A stretch of 5,560 nucleotides of DNA from positions 1 to 5,560 of the forward strand of contig JAJFMC010000226.1 of NCBI GenBank assembly GCA_021772365.1, given 5' to 3'. Shown one piece after another: positions 4,989-5,560 of this stretch (the first letter of the stretch is position 1; every line of letters starts with the position of its first letter). The notes beneath the pieces are model-generated. The model saw only the letters and a list, made by a program, of their open reading frames with translations, had not been told where the DNA came from and did not search any database. A program made the position numbers and the translations under genes. The stretch comes from Chlamydiota bacterium. GTDB lineage: Bacteria; Chlamydiota; Chlamydiia; Chlamydiales; Criblamydiaceae.

Positions 4989-5560
4989 CAGATCACCTTC
5001 ATCACATCATGAAGAAGCAGAATAAGCACTTCGAGAACTATCAACAAAATAATTGCCCATTCGAGTCGACTGGAATGCTGATCGCTAAGCTCTTGACCGA
5101 GCATTTCAAACAGATCATGAAGAACCCCTAACTTTTGATTCAATGCCGACGTCCTTGAATGCAGATCCAACTCGATTGTCATCTCCTGATATAAGGGCTC
5201 GTAATCAGAATTCTCCCAAAAAAACTCGGGAGTATCAAGCTCTCCCAGATGAAGACTGATAGAGGTACGATCCAAAAACAACTTCCCTATTTTTTTACGG
5301 ATTTGGTAGCGGGAAAGAGGGATTTTCCCATACCTAGCCAAGGTCAAGGGCAGATGTTTATTATCCTCGAAAGTTGCCTGGATAATCTCCTCGAAAGCAC
5401 CGAGCTTAGCCGAGTGTGCCAAACCGTGTGAGAACGCAAGCTTAGCTTTAACTTCTTTATTTGGGAGAGTGATCTTTTCATCTTCAAACTGGGCTTCCTC
5501 CCCATACTCATACGGGTAGCTCTCATGTTCTACAACTTCGACAGAATCTATTTCAAAAGG
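4988..5560 (-). CDS. RMD1/DUF155-family membrane protein, 5' end beyond the window
   Basis: The frame stays open from the stop (TGA, 4990-4988) to the window edge: 190 codons visible, true start outside. A TTG at 5422 is inside the conserved AFSHGLAHSAKLGAFEE stretch and encodes Leu, so it is not the start. The family (yeast RMD1, human RMND1, bacterial DUF155) is recognised by the KLAFSHGLAHSAKL segment (about 40-54 of the visible part), the charged helical LDLHSRTSALNQKLGVLHDL region, and the terminal HSSRLEW followed by a hydrophobic membrane helix AIILLIVLEVLILLL close to the C-terminus. The mitochondrial homologue RMND1 supports mitochondrial translation; the role of bacterial members is not established to my knowledge. 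It overlaps yidD by one base, so the two are probably co-transcribed and co-translated. Confidence 0.85.
   Translation of the reverse strand, partial: PFEIDSVEVVEHESYPYEYGEEAQFEDEKITLPNKEVKAKLAFSHGLAHSAKLGAFEEIIQATFEDNKHLPLTLARYGKIPLSRYQIRKKIGKLFLDRTSISLHLGELDTPEFFWENSDYEPLYQEMTIELDLHSRTSALNQKLGVLHDLFEMLGQELSDQHSSRLEWAIILLIVLEVLILLLHDVMKVI

Noticed and set aside
4988..5422. TTG at 5422 as the start of the RMD1-family gene
   Set aside because: The frame is open to the window edge and the codons before the TTG encode the conserved KLAFSHG part of the family, so the start lies outside.

Overview
The window looks like an ordinary chromosomal housekeeping region of a member of the Chlamydiota, most likely an environmental (Parachlamydiales-type) relative of Chlamydia. 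This is inferred from the ClpP protein, whose N-terminal PYVVEDTGRGER and C-terminal SERDFFMGA segments resemble chlamydial ClpP2 as I remember it. The block tig-clpP-clpX, with chlamydial-looking proteins and moderate GC content, fits the same view. No database search was possible, so the taxon is an inference.

Every supported gene lies on the minus strand, so transcription runs from high to low coordinates. From the right edge: a 5'-truncated RMD1/DUF155-family membrane protein overlaps yidD by one base. Next comes a spacer with a palindromic GGGCACG-repeat element. Two identical tRNA-Gly(GCC) genes follow, behind a good sigma70-type promoter. After them lie tig (trigger factor, TTG start), clpP (protease subunit) and clpX (unfoldase). 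The left edge holds a gene cut off at its 3' end for a GNAT-like protein, running from position 404 to the edge.

Trigger factor meets nascent chains at the ribosome. ClpX unfolds substrates and feeds them to the ClpP chamber, so the centre of the window is a folding and proteolysis module. YidD assists YidC-dependent membrane insertion. Although tig, clpP and clpX are co-oriented, each has its own recognisable -35/-10 pair in the gap before it. The clpX -35 box overlaps the clpP stop codon. A hairpin followed by a T-run separates tig from clpP. They therefore look like adjacent, individually transcribed genes rather than a tight operon.

The spacers hold most of the unexplained structure: a hairpin with three GTAAGCTAAC copies after clpX, a CACAGAG 9-mer repeat that forms part of the hairpin after tig, a GGGCACG element with 11-bp terminal inverted repeats, a strong hairpin across the yidD stop, and related sequence blocks before clpX and clpP. 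I see no defence system, CRISPR array, insertion sequence or clearly novel system.
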